From contig NZ_JBGMWH010000004.1 in the NCBI RefSeq assembly GCF_041514305.1, forward strand, positions 62,001 through 126,000: 64,000 nucleotides of DNA, in the 5' to 3' direction. Source of the DNA: Salinarimonas chemoclinalis (GTDB lineage: Bacteria > Pseudomonadota > Alphaproteobacteria > Rhizobiales > Beijerinckiaceae). This document shows, piece by piece, positions 63,564 to 64,000 of this stretch. The notes beneath the pieces are model-generated. The model had not been told where the DNA came from. It ran no database searches and worked only from the letters and a program-made list of their open reading frames with translations. The translations under genes and the position numbers were made by a program. Position 1 is the stretch's first letter, and each line of letters begins with the position of its first letter.

Positions 63564-64000
63564 GATGTCCCTCGGCGTCCCTCGGCGGCGGAGATCCCGG
63601 CGGATCGTCGCGCGGATCGCGCCGCCGGCCAAGCCGGGGCGCGGACGCATCGTGCCCGAACCCGATGGGCGGGTGGCCCGCGGGCGAGGCGGACGCGCGC
63701 CGGACGCCGCCTGCGAGCCCCGGGGAGCCAGCCGGCGCTCCCCCGGCTCGAGGGTCTTCGCGGATACGACACGCGCGCCCAGCGCGGGAAGGCTTCCTCG
63801 GATTCCGGTCCGGCACACGAGGTCGCACGGATGGCCATCCCGGCGCGGGGCACCCTCGGGGTTCCGGTGCCGGGTCGGGTGGGCGTGAGCAGCCGCGCTG
63901 CACGTCGCCGCACCACGAGCACAGCGGAGATGGGGTGACGGCCGAACGGATGCATGAGTCGGTGGCGACCGTGGCGCCCTCTCGATGGGGCCGCCCGGGC
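63564..64000. other. No supported gene
   Basis: About 437 bases between the amidase start and the window edge carry only low-complexity Arg/Pro/Ala-rich open frames on both strands. No family motif, RNA gene or repeat is recognised. It presumably includes the amidase promoter and possibly the edge of a gene beyond the window. Confidence 0.5.

Overview
The window is very GC-rich DNA with the gene density, 4-base ATGA/GTGA gene overlaps and gene content of an alphaproteobacterium, probably order Hyphomicrobiales. The order is inferred from protein families (DnaE, UdgX, PdeM, TypA, TRAP and sugar ABC systems); there is no rRNA to confirm it.

Region 1 (1-20.7 kb) looks like core chromosome. It holds the start of dnaE, a radical-SAM/UdgX DNA-repair pair, pdeM, a large PAS-GGDEF-EAL sensor, two alpha/beta hydrolases, typA, an SDR, a secreted trypsin-like protease beside a repeat-built coiled-coil membrane protein, an M50/CBS membrane protease, a VOC protein with a TTG start, and tRNA-Gly(CCC).

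Region 2 (20.8-48.5 kb) is the highlight. All the enzyme families of the oxidative, non-phosphorylating L-fucose route are present: mutarotase, AKR dehydrogenase, lactonase, UxaA-type dehydratase, SDR and FAH hydrolase. A sugar ABC importer accompanies them. They are interleaved with a polyketide/nonribosomal-peptide assembly line: FAAL-ACP-KS-KR-ACP-ACP, a stand-alone KS, a luciferase-like monooxygenase, a free ACP, a flavoprotein monooxygenase, and Cy-A(Cys)-PCP-TE. Six good copies and one weak copy of an A+T-rich palindrome (TTAYACTARTATAA) sit at the promoters of both gene sets. A GntR/FCD regulator gene lies in the middle. I infer one sugar-responsive regulon that couples sugar catabolism to synthesis of a cysteine-derived (thiazoline-type) lipopeptide.

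Region 3 (48.5-61.7 kb) is a second catabolic locus with its own GntR/UTRA regulator. A leftward six-gene operon encodes a tautomerase-SnoaL fusion, HyuB, HyuA, an isochorismatase-like protein, a PEP-mutase/isocitrate-lyase-family protein and an FAD oxidoreductase. A rightward operon encodes the regulator, LeuC/LeuD-type hydro-lyase subunits and a TRAP transporter. An amidase follows.

At 61.9 kb lies a degenerate copy of the 3' half of tRNA-Gly(CCC), in the same orientation as the intact gene at 20.6 kb. The roughly 41 kb between them could therefore be an old tRNA-associated island, although no integrase is present.
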